This document shows positions 52,956-64,000 of a DNA stretch of 64,000 bases, one piece after another; positions within the stretch are counted from its first letter, which is position 1, and each line of letters opens with the position of its first letter. This stretch comes from Molanna angustata (lineage: Eukaryota; Arthropoda; Insecta; Trichoptera; Molannidae): assembly GCA_963576475.1 (NCBI GenBank), contig OY754973.1:7283052-7347051 (forward strand). Direction: 5' to 3'. Position numbers and translations under genes: made by a program. The notes under the pieces were generated by a model that saw only the letters and a list, made by a program, of their open reading frames with translations, had not been told where the DNA came from and ran no database searches.

Positions 52956-54354
52956 CACTGCCTTGCTTCAAACAAAGCCGTGCTGTAGAAAACGCGTTGA
53001 CAGTTAAAGAGACCTAACGTCGACTCGTATCTATGAATTTTAGTATGAATTTGCGAACAGTCGGTGTGGTTTGAACTGTTGTCAGTTGTTTACAATTGCT
53101 AAAAAAACGCATTTTTATACAGTATTTTGTCAATTTCGAATACCAATATATTCCAAATTTAATATTGTGAACTCAAGACATTAAGGCAAAATAATTTAAT
53201 CAAGATATTTACTTATTTGGCATATTTTTAATAACACGTTTGTTCTGTTTACAAACTGTATGAAATCACGTGGAATTTTGAATACATTTTTTAATCAGAT
53301 AAATATGTTTGCTTTTAATCGGATTATATCATATTAATAAATATAAATTATGCTTCTAGTGTACAAAATAGTTTTTTTGTGATACCGACAAACTATTTCT
53401 TTACTTTCGTATTTCTGTAGGTTATATATATATTAATAAAAAAAAACTATTTTTAGATTCCTCACAAGTGTTGCGTTCCCGGATACACCTCAAACTATAG
53501 CACTTCCTACATAGGTACTTTTTTAATTTTAGTTTCATATAATATAACTATGTAATAAACATTGTAAATTTATTCCTATGGTTATTGCCTTCTGATTATC
53601 AGATGTCTACATTATCCTAAAATTATATATTAACCGGTATTAACACTATTTGCTTGTCATGTATATAGTATTTTTGTGTCTTATAATTTTTGATTGTGGA
53701 ATAAAGTTGTGTTTATCATGTTTCAATTTAATATTTTTTTTTGTATTCCTCTTCTCGGTTCTTTTCACTTGTGTGTTTCAAGACACTAATGGTAAGTAAA
53801 TATTTTTTCAATGTAGTGTAAAATACCAATACTTTAATTTAGAATGCAATATCAGATAATTTTAAAAGTATCAAACATGGAATTATAAGGTAGTATCAAA
53901 TGAAAATATTCTTAACCTAATGGGTGAATTATTCTTAATTGAAGCTTGGTGGATGTGTTTGTTACATATTATTTTGATTACATTGTGTATACTTATGATA
54001 AAATATTAGTATCTAATATTATTTGATTTTCATTTATATGCCGAATAAAAAAAAACAAATTTTTGTATCAATAGAATCGTTGAAGTTGAAAAATAAATTT
54101 TTATAGGAGAAAAACAAATATTCAATGAAGTATATTTTATGCTGAAATGTCATAATGCTTGCTATTAAATATATATTAATTCGGCATATTGAAAATAAAT
54201 AATAATTGGCACGCATTTTTCTATCAGACAAATATTGAATAATATATATTTGCTCTTTACAAGTGTGTATGTAATATCGCGTAGGTCTCTTTAGTTTGAA
54301 TTTTTGCGTTCCCGCCAATCTACAGCACGGCTATGTTATTTGTAGAAGGCAGTG
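52956..54354 (+). mobile_element. Non-autonomous DNA transposon with THAP remnant, probably P-element-like
   Basis: The ends read CACTGCCTT and AAGGCAGTG, and the flanks cctatat (52949-52955 and 54355-54361) form a perfect 7-bp target duplication. A second inverted block, gccgtgctgtaga, lies just inside both ends. A third, aaagagacct, lies further in. The 1,399-bp AT-rich interior keeps a broken THAP-domain exon (53457-53513). P-type transposases carry an N-terminal THAP finger, start with CA and make 7-8-bp duplications, so a P-like origin is the best fit. No transposase core remains. Confidence 0.6.
53457..53513 (+). pseudogene. Broken THAP-domain exon
   Basis: The frame reads IPHKCCVPGYTSNYSTSYI. 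THAP fingers usually start M-P-x-K-C-C-V-P-G-C-x-S-N-Y. Here the initiator is Ile and the second zinc-binding Cys is Tyr. The exon is preceded by ttttag and followed by gtactt, possible splice signals. It is too short to act alone. Confidence 0.55.
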
Positions 54355-54361
54355 CCTATAT

Positions 54362-55495
54362 TGACAGCTAAATCGGTGAAACGATGCAAGTAAAGCAAAT
54401 CATACCCACAATGCAAAAGGAACGATTGTTCCGTGTAAATTGTTCCCTCTCCCTATGTAGGATTTCATTATTTCGTGCCTTTTGAGCTCTGGCTTTGACG
54501 GGAACCAACACATCTTTACGTTGGCATTATAATCACCGTAAGGGTATATTCACATAAATCAATTTTGGCGACTCAGCGAGTAAAGCAAAAATGCATTCTT
54601 TAATTCTTATTGTATAACATTTAAACATACTTTATTTTGAAAATACTAAAAAAAACACATCAGCTCGCGAGGTTTTGTGTTTTTATACTGTTTCAAATGT
54701 AATATTATAAAAATATGATATTATAAGTTTTTTGCTCTACTGTAAACTTGCCGATTTTTACATAGGAAGATTTCAAGGGCAGGCAGACTGACATGAATAT
54801 AGCCGTGCACAAACATTCGCAAATCCAGAACGACAATCTTACGAGGTCTACTTTATTTATATGCAGATGCAGATTAAGTAATAGAAATTGAGATGTTCAA
54901 GGTCGATCAGGAAAATATAATATTTGAAAATTATACGTATTTATTTACAAAATCTTACATTTTATAGAGTATAATTAATTGACATAATTTAATGTATTCA
55001 ACCTCATTAGGATAAATCTGTATCGAGTTTACATAAAGTCCCATTTTTGTGAAAAACATAAATGACATAAAACTAATATAAAAAACAATCGGTTAATAAC
55101 GTCGCCAGTTAGGTACTGATAAATAACTTGTAACAATATTTGAAATGCAAATTATAAATATAGTTGTCGCCAAATAACTTGAACATTTAGCCGAGAAGGG
55201 GGGCGATTTGCATGTAAACCAACGAAGCAAAAGACACAAATTTGCGCTCTGCGCAACCTGAAGCTCGTTCAAGATGTTTGGCGAAAATTATATAATAACA
55301 AACTATGACTATTGCAAATCAAATTTTAAAAATATTTCAAACTAGCTTTTATGTCCCGCCATTGGCCAAGAATGTAAATTAGTGAAGGAATAAGCAATCG
55401 TCTATATACCTACATAATATTGTCACACATAATTTTTTTTAACCGTAGTATGAAAAGTAGTTTGAAATTTAATTGAGTTTAAGCGGTGTAAAATC
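54362..55495. other. AT-rich gap
   Basis: No gene or clear repeat. Confidence 0.4.
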
Positions 55496-55499
55496 TTAA

Positions 55500-56140
55500 A
55501 GTGATGGCCACAATCCATTTGTTTTTATATATAAGCACATACAATTTATGCACGCATGGACTATGGGAAATGATTTTAAATATGACTTATTATAAAAAGA
55601 CAACGTCGTAAAGAGTTTGGATTTGGCCACAACCCCTATTTTTATATATTGTCATCGAACGCAAATAATGTGTTTTAAATATTTAGTAATTTTGGATGAT
55701 GGGAAATGGTTTAAAAATTGATTAAACAAAAGTACTGAAAATATTCTAGTGTTGGTCCCATCCCATTCGTTTTTATATTTTTCGTCAAGTGTGCATATAG
55801 TTTATTATAGTTTTGCACAATAAAACTGATAGACTTAAAACTGACACATAAGTCTACATTACAGAAGAAGAAGACTTAAGCTATGTCAAATAGTTTTTAA
55901 TATGAATATAAACGTTGTGAAGATCCAGCAATGGCCACAACCCCGATTTTTTATATATTGTCATCAAAATGAAATGTGTAGTTATTGAAAATTAAGCAAT
56001 ATATGATGTTATAATAAATGGTGTAAATTTGATTGAACAAAAGTAATGAGAAGATTCTAGTTTTGGTCACATCCCATTCGTTTTTATGTATTTTCATCAA
56101 GTATGCATGTTGTTTATAATATTTCGTTACAATAGACTAT
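55500..56140. repeat. Degenerate direct duplication, about 310-bp unit, two copies plus
   Basis: ggccacaaccccnatttttatatattgtcatc occurs near 55627 and 55933, and catcccattcgtttttatgt-type strings near 55758 and 56069. The spacing of about 306-311 bases agrees between markers. A partial third unit starts near 55502 (gatggccacaatcc). Confidence 0.65.
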
Positions 56141-56149
56141 TAGACATAA

Positions 56150-56710
56150 AACTAATCCAAAAGACTAAATAAAAAAAGAAGTAGAAGTATAAAACTATAA
56201 CAAATAGTTTGTAATAAAAACTGACCCAATGGTCTACATAGAAGATGAAATAGAAGAATTACACATTAGGAAATGTATTATATAAAAAACTGACCAAAAT
56301 GTCTTCATAAAAGAAGAAGAAGATGAATTGAACTATAGGAAATCTTTTATATAAAATTCAACCAACATCTACATAAAATAAGAAAACGAAGAATTAGACT
56401 AAAGGATAGTTTGTTTAAAAATAGTTTGTTAAAAAACTAACCAAAAGGTCTACATAAAGGAAGAAGAAGACGAATTAGACTATAGGAAATAGTTTGTATA
56501 AAAACTCACCCAAGGTCTACATAAATTAAGAAAAAGAAAAATTAGACTATAGGAAATAGTTTATTTATGAACTGTCCCAAATGACTTCACAAAAGAAGCG
56601 GAAGACGATTTAAACCCCAAGAAATAGTTTGTAGAAAAAATCACCCAAAGGTCTACATAGAAAAAAGAAGAATTTCACTATAGGAAATAGTTTGTAGGTA
56701 TATTGAATGT
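56150..56710. repeat. Degenerate minisatellite, about 64-bp unit
   Basis: Units of the type ggtctacataaaagaagaag followed by acgaattagactataggaaa and tagtttgtataaaaactgac repeat about eight or nine times with many differences. A related scrap is near 55845-55890. Confidence 0.65.
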
Positions 56711-57573
56711 GTATTGTAGTTAACCTAAAATAGTTTAATAATTTTCCTATACAAAATCAGTATATTCTTGGTTTTTAAGTAGTAAGTATTAGGTATGTAG
56801 GTACCTACCTACAATGATGTTCTAAATTAATTCGAATTCGATTTATAACAAATTTTATTTGAATATCAGAATGTGTCCGTTACCATAGTAACCATGTTCC
56901 AACATGTGAAAAATATTAAATGTTATGGAGACATTTTTTGAATATGTAGGTACCTACATTGGTTTGTTTGATGCCATAAAAATGAAAATTGTCAGAAAAA
57001 TCAAATATTTTTAACAAATTATGCAATTTTATTACGCCTATATCTTTACTAATAATTAACAGACTTTAACAATATATGTCTTAAAACTTGCTATAATGTC
57101 TTGTGTTTCATTTTATTATTTCATAATCACATTTATTTCAAAGGTATATTATTTAAAAGAACATATTCATTCGGTAGGAAAATTAAATATCGTATGAAAA
57201 GATATTAAAATGGCGGGGTTATATGTACATTTGTACAAAACGCTTACTTTAAAAATAAGTTAAACATTATAATTAGACAAAATATTCACCATGTTTTTCA
57301 CTTAAAAGCTAAGTTATACTTGAAAATATATTTTTTTCGTGTAAATACGTACTTCTAACTTTTAAACTAACAGATATTTGCGTGCAAAATGTACACTTTT
57401 TTGACAGATATGACTTGGAAAATTTTGTATGAAAAAAATAATTATTGAAATATCTTTAAAATTCAGCATTTTAATCGCATTATTTTTAGCGTGACACTGC
57501 ATCAGGTATACTGGTACACGTTCGCACATAAATTAGATTTTTAGATGCTCTTGGTTTTTCAAAAGGCGTGAGA

Positions 57574-57578
<5 letters not shown>
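56711..57578. other. AT-rich gap
   Basis: No gene seen. Confidence 0.4.

Positions 57579-57614
<36 letters not shown>
57579..57614. repeat. (CA)n microsatellite
   Basis: About 18 alternating CA units. Confidence 0.95.
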
Positions 57615-57617
<3 letters not shown>

Positions 57618-58203
57618 CATATTGATTGCTTTATTACTTTAGATGAAGAAGGTTAACGATAACTTAAAGTATATTTGCAATCCTCAAACAATACAACACA
57701 TTGACAACAGGGTCGTGCCTAGAACCTGCGGACTAGGCAAACCCTGAAAGAAATTGGGAAATGTCGAAAATTTAATGTTTTTTTAGCATTTTCGTTCATT
57801 TGAGTGACCATGAAAATATATTAAAATCACACGTCAAATATAATATTTACATTTGTGGCCCTGTTAAGCATCGTATCTTCGTACGGTTCAATTTTTAATC
57901 TTGTAGTATGGTTTCAATAAAACAGACAAAAAAATATTAGGTCTTGAATTTCTTAACTTATTATTCATAGGCAACCATGATTTACGGTTACGGCTTTGTT
58001 TTAAACTAATATGACTTTTTTTGTAGTCATATTAGTTTAAAACAAAAGCCGGAAAATATAATAAAAACATATACCTGTTAAAATCGTTTTACCTTTTTAT
58101 GAATATCATTCGTGAGCTTATTTATAAATATTTTTGAAGAATGTACCTTGACTGCCCTTGCATTGCAAACAAATAAGTAAATAAATAAAACCAATCACCG
58201 CTG
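57615..58203. other. AT-rich gap with a hairpin
   Basis: At about 57992-58052, ttgttttaaactaatatgac and agtcatattagtttaaaaca form arms of about 20 bases around a T-rich loop; the pairing continues imperfectly into ggctttg/caaaagcc. Otherwise nothing is recognised. Confidence 0.45.
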
Positions 58204-58461
58204 ATGTACAAAAATGAGGACAACAAAATTATTATGGTAATGTCAAATATAACGACATTATCGGTGTTAAAAATATTCGCACTTTATATATTGCTATACC
58301 TAGTGGTGCTAATTATAAAAATAATCTGGCGACGAAGTGTGAAATCTTTATTAGAGTATTTTTATGCTTCGTACCGTGGGCGACAAGCGGCACATACTCA
58401 TCTTATTATCTATTTGTTTTCAATTAATGTCTTCGTTTTAAATACTTACCATAAATTCTAA
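58204..58461 (+). CDS. Unrecognised 85-codon frame with one membrane-like segment
   Basis: The frame starts MYKNEDNKIIMVMSN. It has a strongly hydrophobic stretch (about residues 22-44, FALYILLYLVVLIIKIIW within it), followed by basic residues (RRSVKSL). I do not recognise a family. It has no neighbour supporting a gene. In AT-rich DNA, hydrophobic Ile/Leu/Tyr-rich chance frames are common, so this may be noise or an exon. Confidence 0.15.
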   Translation: MYKNEDNKIIMVMSNITTLSVLKIFALYILLYLVVLIIKIIWRRSVKSLLEYFYASYRGRQAAHTHLIIYLFSINVFVLNTYHKF

Positions 58462-58699
58462 TTTATCAAATAAATTCACATTTGTATTCAAAGAATGTAT
58501 CTGATATTCTAATTATATTTCATTTTAAAATGACATTTAATATATCGACACGTTATATGAGAACTGTACAAAAATTGTACATTTTAACGAATTCTTACAA
58601 TATCACCAAAAAGATCACACAGTACAGAATACACCAAGTGAGAAAGATTATAATATATAATAATAGACACACTGCAGACATCTTTTTACTCCAGTACAA

Positions 58700-58890
58700 G
58701 CACAGTGCCGACTGCCGTGGAACGTTAGTAAACCGTTTGGTTTCTGTGCGGGCGTCCTGAGTTCGATTCCCAGCAGATGAGAAATGTATTTGAATTAATT
58801 TCTCGTGCTAATATTGCTTTTCTGGGTTGGTAACACATTTTTGATTATGCCATAGTGGTATGAGTATAAATGAATGAATAAATTCAAAAT
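58700..58890 (+). repeat. tRNA-derived SINE, family A, most complete copy
   Basis: Head gactgccgtggaacgttagt (A-box region), then cctgagttcgattcccagca (B box), body atttctcgtgctaatattgc then ttttctgggttggtaacaca, and a gaatgaataaa tail. Confidence 0.65.
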
Positions 58891-61013
58891 AGCATTTCTC
58901 ATTAAATCCAATTTATGTTTAAAGAGAAAACGAAATGAATTAATTATTATTGCTCACTACGTAAGAAAAAATAAAAAATGACGATTTCAATTCTGATTTT
59001 TAAATCTTAGTATTTTTTCGTTATTATTTAAATACATTATTAAATGCCTGTTAAAAAATGAAAAACTACACAGCAATTTAAAAATATTATATCTTGTATA
59101 TCAACAAAAAAACATTATTTTAATGAGTATATACAAAGTTCGTGGAGAATCAATGTTTAAATTTTTTTTTAATTCTACGGTTCCATATGTATTAGTATTA
59201 GAGTACAGAAATTAATAATTTCCATCGTCGATTTTAAATAAATGTTTCTTTAACACGTTAAATTCTGTGGGGTTATATTTTAACAAGGACATATTTCACC
59301 GAAAAAAGCACTGCATGAACCGGCGTTATGCTCGTATTTTAATATAAAAATATATCGGCATCTTTTGCCAATATCTGAATCACCGAAATAAGAATGATTG
59401 TGGTGACATCACCCAGACTTAGAAGATTAGTGTTGCATAAGAAGTATGTAGGTATATATTTTTATTGGACTTTGGAAGATTTACGCTAAATTATAGTCAT
59501 ACAGTTTATTCTGGCTAAATGCCCTGTACAAAAACATAACAAGACTTTACGTACACAAAAACAATTTCAATCATTTGAGAAAACCTGCCCGCTACGTTAA
59601 CTGCTCAACAATCATATTGTGAACAAAGATCGACAGATAATCTGTTCCAAAACTATGCATATCCCTCAGTCGTAGTATTAAATATATAAAACCCTTTGTT
59701 GCAGTTTAATATACTTCTTCTTCTCCTTCCTCTTAGGCCTCGTCACTGAGGATGGCGGTTACACTTAATTTAAGTCCAGAAATTCAAGCTTTTTCAGTTT
59801 TATCAAAAAATCGATATCGAATGAATCAAGCTTCAACATACATTATCATCGGTTATACTCAAATTCTGAAAGATTCATCGCTCTAGCTTATTTTATTCAT
59901 TTATTTATTTATTTTACACAAATTATGTAAGTACTACAATACAATGACATGCTAGAAATATTGTGTGTGCATACTTGTGTGGGTGCGTAATTGTGTAATT
60001 GCGATGGTACAATGATCACCTCACTAAGAAGTCCTGTGCCGAGGTGTTCATTTGACCAGGCTTAAATAGCGTGGCTTAAATAGTAGATAAGTACGTAGTA
60101 TATATTGTTTTTAAATTAAAATATATAGCAATTTGTTATTGTAATAAATGCAGGAGTTCATTATGTTTAATTTGTTGTTAAATATTATTTATGTGAACCC
60201 ATGTTACATATCCATGATGTTATATATTTTTGCAATTAGATAAAAATCTATTGCAAAATTCCAGTACAGATAAGAGCTATTTTTTTCTTTACAGCTTCCA
60301 ACTGATCTTTAAATGTGTACCTCCAATACTAGCAAGTATGAAGTTATAGGTAGGTGCCTACAATATAATATTATGAATATATAGCAATACATCAAAACGT
60401 GGCTAGATGAGAAGGTTAATAAATATTATTATATATTTAGTTGCAAAATATTGGCCATGTGGTCAAGCGGTTCACCAAAATAGAAACCAAGGAAAAAGAT
60501 TATATCATCCAACCAGAAATGATCTATTCATATAAGTTTCATGAAAATTCCCTGCTATAACATTAACGTAAATTTTAACCTTGATAATTTAGAATCAAAC
60601 TGAACCCAAACAATGGTGAATTATTTTGGACTACGGGATCAAGAAGGCAACATTTTATAGACAAACAATTCATTAATATTTGTGGAGCGCAGTAACCCAA
60701 TTCATACGATTATTTTTTAAAATTTTATCACTTCTTGGTATAACAGCAAAGTTGTCTAACTTTTAACATACATAGATAAATCAGACCAACAGTTTCAATG
60801 CATTCATAATCTCCAGACTGGATTACTCTAGTTGATATTAGTATATGCTGACATGTTTCATTACAAATACAATCACATGATGATCATTAAACGCAAAAAT
60901 CAGATTCAATGTGTTTATAATCTCTAATTTGTTATATTTTAGTAAAAATATATTTTGTAAATTAGATGGATATAAAAATAAACAAGAAGGATAACCAAAT
61001 AATGTGAATCAGT
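58891..61013. other. Long AT-rich gap with small repeat scraps
   Basis: aacaaggacatatt at 59281 is a scrap of SINE family B. acttcttcttctccttcctc near 59715 may be a LINE tail. atttatttatttattt occurs near 59898. No gene is seen. Confidence 0.35.
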
Positions 61014-62000
61014 AAGTGATGAGCAAATACCTTGCACCCCAGTCTTGGTCTTGGCATTTACAGATGTGGTCTTGATCTTGGTCTTGCATACCCAGTCATG
61101 CAATTTTTCTTATTGTTCTTTAAAAAATCTGTTTTTACAATGAAATATGACAAAAAGCAATCATTTATAGTATTATATCGATGGTATGTTGTACTATCTA
61201 GGCGCTATTGTGACTCATGAAAATAATTGCAGCACCGAAATTAAGGCAAGACTGACAATAGGTGCTATTATGGTCTAATAAAGCATATAAGGTCAACAAG
61301 GAAAACATAAATCCTAATTTATAAAACTCTTCTCAGACCTGTCGTAGTGTATGGAGCTGAATGCTGGGTCTTAACAAAAAGAGACGAAAACAACCTCTTG
61401 ATATTTGAAAGGAAAATCCTGAGAAAGATTTTTGGCCCAGTAAATGATAATGGACTTTGGAGGATGCGATATAATCATGAACTGCAGGCATTATATGACG
61501 AAACCAACATTGCACAAATCATAATAGTACGTAGACTGCAGTGGTTGGGACATGTCAGCCGGATGAATGATGATCGTGTCCCCAAAAAGGTTCTTGATAC
61601 CATTCCAGAGGGCAGAAGAAGTAGAGGCAGGCCCAAGCTAAGATGGCCGGACGATACAAAAGACGACATAAGAGCGATCGGAATAGCAAACTGGAGGAGA
61701 GCGGTGGAGGACAGGGACGGCTGGAGAAGGATTCTGGAGGAGGCCAGGGCCCACACAGGGCTGTAGCGTCAATGATGATGATGATGTAGTAAATTGCTTA
61801 CTTTTTAATTTAAAACAAAGTTTATAGAACATTGCGAAACCGCAAGACTCTTGTATTTGCAAGACTCTTGATCTTGCAAAGCCTGGTCTCAGTCTTGGTC
61901 TTGCAGCTACATATGCGGTATTGGTCATGGTCTTGCAAGTCTTGCAAATCTCGCAAGACCAAGACTGCAAGAAGACTTGCAAGATTTTCGCTCATCACTA
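61014..62000 (+). mobile_element. cttggtcttgca-rich element, copy 3, split by an RTE-like LINE
   Basis: The ends agtgatgagc and gctcatcact are inverted. The left flank reads ccccagtcttggtcttggca and the right flank gtcatggtcttgcaagtctt. The AT-rich centre (acaatgaaatatgacaaaaa) matches the centre of copy 1 and is interrupted by the LINE at 61173-61786. Confidence 0.7.
61173..61786 (+). pseudogene. 5'-truncated RTE-like LINE 3' end
   Basis: Starts with YYLGAIVTHENNCSTEIKAR, then, after stops near 61280, reads MYGAECWVLTKRDENNLLIF from 61347. It continues with ILRKIFGPVNDNGLWRMRYN, RLQWLGHVSRMNDDRVPKKV, RSRGRPKLRWPDD and NWRRAVEDRDGWRRILEEAR to a stop at 61766. The tail is (GAT)n. This Y-G-x-E-x-W ... 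W-x-G-H-V-x-R-M ... G-R-P ... A-x-D-R-x-x-W series is the RTE-type C-terminus. tagta flanks both sides (61168-61172, 61787-61791), a possible short target duplication. Confidence 0.75.
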
Positions 62001-62439
62001 GAATCAGAGTAATTAGTAATTATTATTAATCAAGAGTTCATCTTTAATGCCAACAAGTTTTTATAGAAAATTACAGGTTACCACGTTTATTTTTACAGAC
62101 ATGCCTTTTATTAACAGACATTTCTATTTATATTCTTGTTCTTGTAAGACAAAAAAGTAGATACATCATACCTCCAAAAAAAGATGATTTAAGAAACCTA
62201 CAAAAAAGCATAATTTTGTGTTCGTTAAACAGCCCATAACCATCTTAAGAACTCACGTGGAATGCAGCGCTGAAACAAATTCAGAAGTTAAATTAGATGG
62301 ACTGGACAAATATAAAATCATGTACCTACCTACTGCATTAAAGTTGTGTGTTGTACTTTATTTGTAACTCGACCGATATTATATTTGGACTTCAGTGGTT
62401 CTCATTCTTCAACTGAATTTAATTATTAAAACTCATACA
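62001..62439. other. AT-rich gap
   Basis: No gene or clear repeat. Confidence 0.4.
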
Positions 62440-63030
62440 TGCATTCCATCACGCCATGTCCCTTACGGGGTATGCAGAGAGAAACGAAGAAACAAACGAG
62501 AAACAAAAAAAAAGACAAACGCCATATTCCTCTATTTTTGCACACACTCCTGGCTTCCTTTACATACATGCTCGTCGTTTCTTTAAGAATCTTATGTTTC
62601 CTTCTTTCAAAATATCATTCACATGGTCATGCCATCCCTTTCTGAGGCGACCCCTGCCATTTACTCCATCTCTTACACCCATGTACCTACCTATATTTTT
62701 TGGTCAGTCGTTCATCGTTCATTCTTTCAATATGTCCAAACCACCTCAACTCGTTCACTTTAATTTTAATTATAATATCCTTTATCTAATTTCTACAGCA
62801 TTTATTCTACATTCATGCATATTTTTTTCACGTCCATGCTTTACTGGCACACGTCAAAGTGGGCACTATAATTGCATTATGTACGGCAATTTTGACTTCC
62901 TTTGAGATGCTTGGATCGGACGATACTGGTCTGAGTGCTCCGTTTATTCTATAATTTGTCTCTTCTTTCAATAACTTTATAGTCTTCCATTCCGTTCAAA
63001 CATACTCCCTAAGTATATAAGTATTATATT
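62440..63030 (-). pseudogene. Decayed RTE-like LINE C-terminal region
   Basis: Read on the minus strand from right to left it keeps YLGSMFERNGRL near 63025, RWFGHIERMNDERLTKK near 62710, and NGRGRLRKGWHDHVNDILKE then NIRFLKKRRACM near 62570-62660. The 3' terminus is ccgtaagggacatggcgtga. Frames shift at least twice. It belongs to the family of 31797-32830 and 19100-19460. Confidence 0.65.
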
Positions 63031-64000
63031 CTTCTTCTAGCCATTCATTCTCTTATTTCATCAAACATGCAGTTATACTTTCAGTTTTTTCGATTGCTAA
63101 AATATCTAAGGTTTTCTAAAATATCTTAGATTTACTCACATCAAACTCAACTCATCAAATTAACCAGAGTTGAGGTCACATAAACCAAATATGAAAAATT
63201 TCGTTTGAACATAGCTGTGACAAATCTTTATTTTATCCATATCATAAAAAAATAGTCAAAATATATTATGCTTTTGACTAAACTCGTACATGATGAGTCA
63301 TGGATTTCTATAGTTTCTTTATATGTTGTATATTGATCAAATTCTCAAATAAATATTCGTGACAAACTGTAAGTATTACTCGGTTAAAAATACAAAGATA
63401 AGATACATACTGTGAATTTGATGGACATTTTTTAATTAAAATTTACTGAAAGACGTGAAAATATTATGACATACCCGAAATTTCCGAAAGATCATTTACG
63501 GGTTTCAAAATAGAAAAATATTTTCAAAATAACAGTTTGACAGGGATAATTTAAAAGCTTGCGAAAATGAGATAACTGTGTAACGTATAGATAAGAAAGA
63601 ATATTATCAAAACAATAATAAAGTTGCAATTCGTAAAAAAACATGATTCGAGGGTCATCGGATAATTACATTAAAAAATCTACCAGGACTAAGAGACAAC
63701 AAATCAAAATTGTAGATAACAGAAAATTCAATTATTTAAAAAAAAAACTCAAAAGAAGTGAGAAATTATAAAACTAGAACTTAAGCAATAGACTTTTAAT
63801 GTGATGATACCAAAATGAACAATATACATACATATATTTATAGTTAGTCAAAACAATTCGTGGGACTATCTTATAAATCGAATGTTACCCAACAACTTGC
63901 AAAATCACATTACCTCACAGACATACATCGCCATAATGTAACCACACCTAATGGAGATCATTTTTCAGTTTTGTTTGCATCTCATGAATTTAATAACATT
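63031..64000. other. AT-rich gap to the window end
   Basis: No gene or clear repeat seen. Confidence 0.4.

Noticed and set aside
62456..62905. 149-codon plus-strand frame
   Set aside because: Antisense to a decayed LINE C-terminus read on the minus strand.

Overview
The window looks like repeat-dominated nuclear DNA of an insect, probably a moth or butterfly. It is very AT-rich. It is full of gtaggtacctac-type strings, has a TTAGG-like run near 7575, and carries tRNA-derived SINEs, RTE-like and Jockey/CR1-like LINE 3' ends, Tc1/pogo/Harbinger/P-like DNA transposons and many palindromic MITEs. The order-level guess rests on this texture and is not proven. I found no complete host gene. The one host-like signal is a short first exon coding a signal-peptide-like N-terminus that ends at a GTAAGT donor (22602-22638), with a TATA box about 100 bases upstream.

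Layout. 1-1020: decayed LINE reverse transcriptase (minus), split by a palindromic MITE. 1235-1640: a GC-rich island. 2188-6319: a complete but inactivated pogo-like transposon (pipsqueak-type HTH, DDE core, PHD-like finger). 6755-9387: MITEs and SINE-like repeats. 9388-11141: a Tc1-like transposon with perfect 31-bp inverted repeats and an apparent 112-nt intron. 11885-13710: an AT-rich array with higher-order structure, invaded by a foldback element, a MITE and a LINE fragment. 14.5-21.4 kb: SINEs, LINE 3' ends, a 36-bp tandem array, nested palindromes and a (TA)n tract. 22.1-23.9 kb: the host-like first exon and probable intron. 23.9-33.3 kb: more MITEs, a Harbinger-like remnant with a LINE nested in it, minisatellites and LINE debris. 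33364-35102: a 5'-truncated LINE with a 12-bp target duplication. 35.3-42.5 kb: LINE scraps, MITEs and a GC-rich hairpin element.

42.8-48.6 kb holds the most interesting object. It is an apparently intact Ty3/gypsy-type LTR retrotransposon (43518-48381) inserted into the 3' region of an older LINE. Its two 243-bp LTRs read as identical. Gag and pol are joined by a canonical -1 slippery heptamer just before the gag stop. There is a G-rich polypurine tract and no TGG-type primer-binding site. Instead, the 11 bases directly after the 5' LTR are perfectly complementary to an 11-mer inside the LTR, placed about 32 bases downstream of a TATA-like box. This is the arrangement of self-primed elements such as Tf1.

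48.6-52.1 kb: LINE C-terminal scraps, two GC-rich islands and an (AC)n-bearing dispersed repeat. 52956-54354: a non-autonomous element with a 7-bp target duplication and a broken THAP-domain exon, which suggests a P-element relative. 55.5-56.7 kb: degenerate tandem repeats. 57-64 kb: simple repeats, a SINE, a cttggtcttgca-rich element split by an RTE-like LINE, and a decayed LINE at the end.

The genes do not form a pathway. The window records successive nested insertions, of which the LTR element is the youngest by eye. All calls come from reading the sequence; no database search was run.
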